A stretch of 7,465 nucleotides of DNA from JBLHRE01 sp047625765 (lineage in GTDB: Bacteria; Bacteroidota; Bacteroidia; Flavobacteriales; JBLHRE01): positions 1 to 7,465 of the forward strand of contig JBLHRE010000090.1 in NCBI GenBank assembly GCA_047625765.1. Reading direction: 5' to 3'. Position numbers and translations under genes: made by a program. This document shows, piece after piece, positions 5,694 through 7,465 of the stretch. The first letter of the stretch is position 1, and each line of letters starts with the position of its first letter. The notes under the pieces are model-generated. The model made no database searches, had not been told where the DNA came from, and was given only the letters and a program-made list of their open reading frames with translations.

Positions 5694-7465
5694 GAAGGTA
5701 CTATTTTGTGCGGTTTTACTTATGCATCAGCTTGTTTTTGCTCAAGAAGAAATCCTTGACAACAATCTTGATGCGTTTACTGGATTATCGCAATTAGAAT
5801 TTCAAGAATACCGTTTCGATATCAATAATCCTGCGCATCAAATGAAACTGATGCAGTTGGGAATAATAAACTCTTTGCAAGCAACAGCTTTAAAGGATTT
5901 TATAAAAGCCATTGGGAAAATCGACAACAGATACCAGTTACAAGCTATTCCATATTTTACTAAAGAAAATATTGCCACAATTGCACCATACTTAGATTTC
6001 AATCAAAGTCAATTATCACACATCACCAATAAAAACACCGAGTTATGGTACCGATTAAAACTCGGATTACAAGACAAGGAAGGATATAAAAAAGACAAAT
6101 ACGTTGGTAACAGAACTTCTCAATTGGTTCGATTTAGACACAATAAAGGGAATTACAAACTAGGCTTTGTTGCCGATAAGGATGCTGGGGAAAACTTCAT
6201 AGATACTCCCGACTATTTCTCCTGGTTCTACCATCAAAAAATACGTGCTGGCCAATTTATAATAGGCGATTATGACATAAACCTAGGGCAGGGCTTGATT
6301 TGTTGGACGGGAATAGCTTTCGGGAAAAGCCTGCACCTTACCGCAAATAGAAAGGTAGGATCGACCGTTAAACCACATTCTGGCTCACAAGAGTTTAACT
6401 ATTTCAAGGGAGCAGCAATAAGCAAGGAATGGCATCGCTTTAAGATTACCTCTTTTGTTTCCGCAAAAAAAGTAGACGCTCTTTTATCTGAGGAAGAAAA
6501 CACAATAGTATCTATAACCAAAACAGGGTTACATAGAACGGAATCCGAATTACAAAAATACAAAAGCAGTATGCTTTTAAACATTGGAGGACAAATGCAA
6601 TACCAAGGTAAACACCTGAATACGTCTCTAAATGTAATCCAAACCACCTTTGACAAGCGATACGAAAAATTAAATGCTACGTCCCAACTTAGCTCTTCCA
6701 TTTCTTATGATGGACATTTAAGCAACCACAACATTTATGGCGAAATTGCATTTGAAAAAAATGGAGGATGGGCTGTGAATCAAGGGTTAATTATTGCCAT
6801 CAATCAAAAATGGAATTGGCATTTGGTTTACAGGAAAATCCAAGACACTTTCAAACCCATTTACGGACAATCTTTCAGAGAATCTTCTTCTGGATCTGAG
6901 TCTGGTATTTTTCAAGTTTTGGAATATCAAGCAGGAAAAAAGTTTCAAATGAATGGGTATTTGGATTTTTTCAGAGCACACAAATTTTCATCTTACACTA
7001 AAGAATCTGCACTTAGCATTGCTCACAAAAATAATATAGGATTATGGTCAGCGAGATTTACAGACAGAAGGGACAGCCGAAATTTAATGCAGCTCAGGTT
7101 AGAACTTAAAAAATCGCTAAGCGAATTTGCATCTTTCCGAATTCGTTGGGAAGGCAACAGGGACTACAATACCCTTGGCACAGGAAGTTTAGTATTCTTA
7201 GAATGGCAGCAAAAGGCAGGAAAGCATTCTCACAATTTTAGAATTGCCAGTTTTAATGCCAAGGATTTCAACAATAGAATTTACAGCTACGAAAGGGATG
7301 TCCTATATAGCTACTCCATACCAGCCTATTACCATCAAGGCATTCGTTGTTATGTTAACGAGAGTTTCAAGATAAATCGTAACACACAGTTCTGGTTACG
7401 TATTGCACATTGGGTATACTTCGATCAAATGGAAATAGGATCGGGTAACGAAACAATTGTAGGGA
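5686..7465 (+). CDS. Secreted helix-hairpin-helix plus outer-membrane beta-barrel protein (3' partial)
   Basis: Open frame of 593 codons running off the right edge. Signal peptide MIKKVLFCAVLLMHQLVFA, probable cut before Gln20. Residues about 48-104 look like a degenerate tandem helix-hairpin-helix (ComEA-like) region: MKLMQLGIINSLQATAL, then YQLQAIPYFTKENIATIAPYL. The remainder is rich in aromatic, alternating beta strands and carries motifs I recognise from Bacteroidota proteins annotated only as 'helix-hairpin-helix domain-containing': GDYDINLGQGLICWTGIAFGKS (193-214 region), TGLHRT (280-285), NGGWA (359-363), SIPAYYHQGIR (544-554) and IGSGNETI near the edge. Full-length relatives end soon after that last motif, so probably only some 15-30 residues are missing. 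The start overlaps the upstream gene by 8 bp (ATGATTAA) in another frame. The protein is probably anchored in the outer membrane with the HHH segment in the periplasm. DNA binding is suggested by the fold only, and the function is unknown. Confidence 0.85.
   Translation, partial: MIKKVLFCAVLLMHQLVFAQEEILDNNLDAFTGLSQLEFQEYRFDINNPAHQMKLMQLGIINSLQATALKDFIKAIGKIDNRYQLQAIPYFTKENIATIAPYLDFNQSQLSHITNKNTELWYRLKLGLQDKEGYKKDKYVGNRTSQLVRFRHNKGNYKLGFVADKDAGENFIDTPDYFSWFYHQKIRAGQFIIGDYDINLGQGLICWTGIAFGKSLHLTANRKVGSTVKPHSGSQEFNYFKGAAISKEWHRFKITSFVSAKKVDALLSEEENTIVSITKTGLHRTESELQKYKSSMLLNIGGQMQYQGKHLNTSLNVIQTTFDKRYEKLNATSQLSSSISYDGHLSNHNIYGEIAFEKNGGWAVNQGLIIAINQKWNWHLVYRKIQDTFKPIYGQSFRESSSGSESGIFQVLEYQAGKKFQMNGYLDFFRAHKFSSYTKESALSIAHKNNIGLWSARFTDRRDSRNLMQLRLELKKSLSEFASFRIRWEGNRDYNTLGTGSLVFLEWQQKAGKHSHNFRIASFNAKDFNNRIYSYERDVLYSYSIPAYYHQGIRCYVNESFKINRNTQFWLRIAHWVYFDQMEIGSGNETIVG

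Noticed and set aside
6399..6981. Antisense open frames at 6399-6701 and 6787-6981
   Set aside because: They lie inside the HHH-barrel gene, whose sense frame is open across the region and carries family motifs.

Overview
The window looks like chromosomal DNA of a low-GC Bacteroidota bacterium, most likely Flavobacteriales or a close relative. The evidence is a PKD-rich surface protein ending in a type IX secretion (T9SS) type B sorting domain, an hpt-adk-obg gene cluster, start codons preceded by A/T-rich sequence rather than clear Shine-Dalgarno motifs, and an outer-membrane barrel protein with an N-terminal helix-hairpin-helix region. No tRNA, rRNA, CRISPR array, insertion sequence or phage gene was seen. 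Coding density is very high and no gene-free stretch reaches 300 bases.

Layout: (1) Bases 2-1699 (+) hold the 3' part of a long gene for a secreted protein with tandem PKD-like repeats and a C-terminal T9SS sorting domain; its 5' end lies outside the window. (2) Bases 1699-1735 form a strong hairpin with A and T flanks that can terminate transcription from both sides. (3) Bases 1747-4800 (-) hold a tight five-gene run, in transcription order hpt, adk, obg, a PAP2-family phosphatase and crcB. Junctions are a 1-bp gap, a 9-bp gap and two 8-bp overlaps, so one transcript is likely. (4) Bases 4801-4910 are a divergent intergenic region. (5) Bases 4911-7465 (+) hold a translationally overlapping pair: a 260-aa secreted protein resembling PorV-type outer-membrane barrels, then a large secreted protein with a degenerate helix-hairpin-helix (HHH) segment followed by a predicted outer-membrane barrel. 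The second gene runs off the right edge, probably within a few tens of codons of its end.

How the genes fit together: hpt and adk serve purine salvage and adenylate balance, and obg is a GTPase of ribosome assembly, so the front of the minus-strand operon is a purine-nucleotide and growth module. The PAP2 phosphatase (lipid or polyprenyl phosphates) and the CrcB/Fluc fluoride channel are membrane proteins carried at its tail. The two plus-strand regions both encode envelope or surface proteins. The least explained part of the window is the 4911-7465 pair, a lineage-typical but functionally uncharacterised gene couple, and it is the best candidate for an undescribed system.
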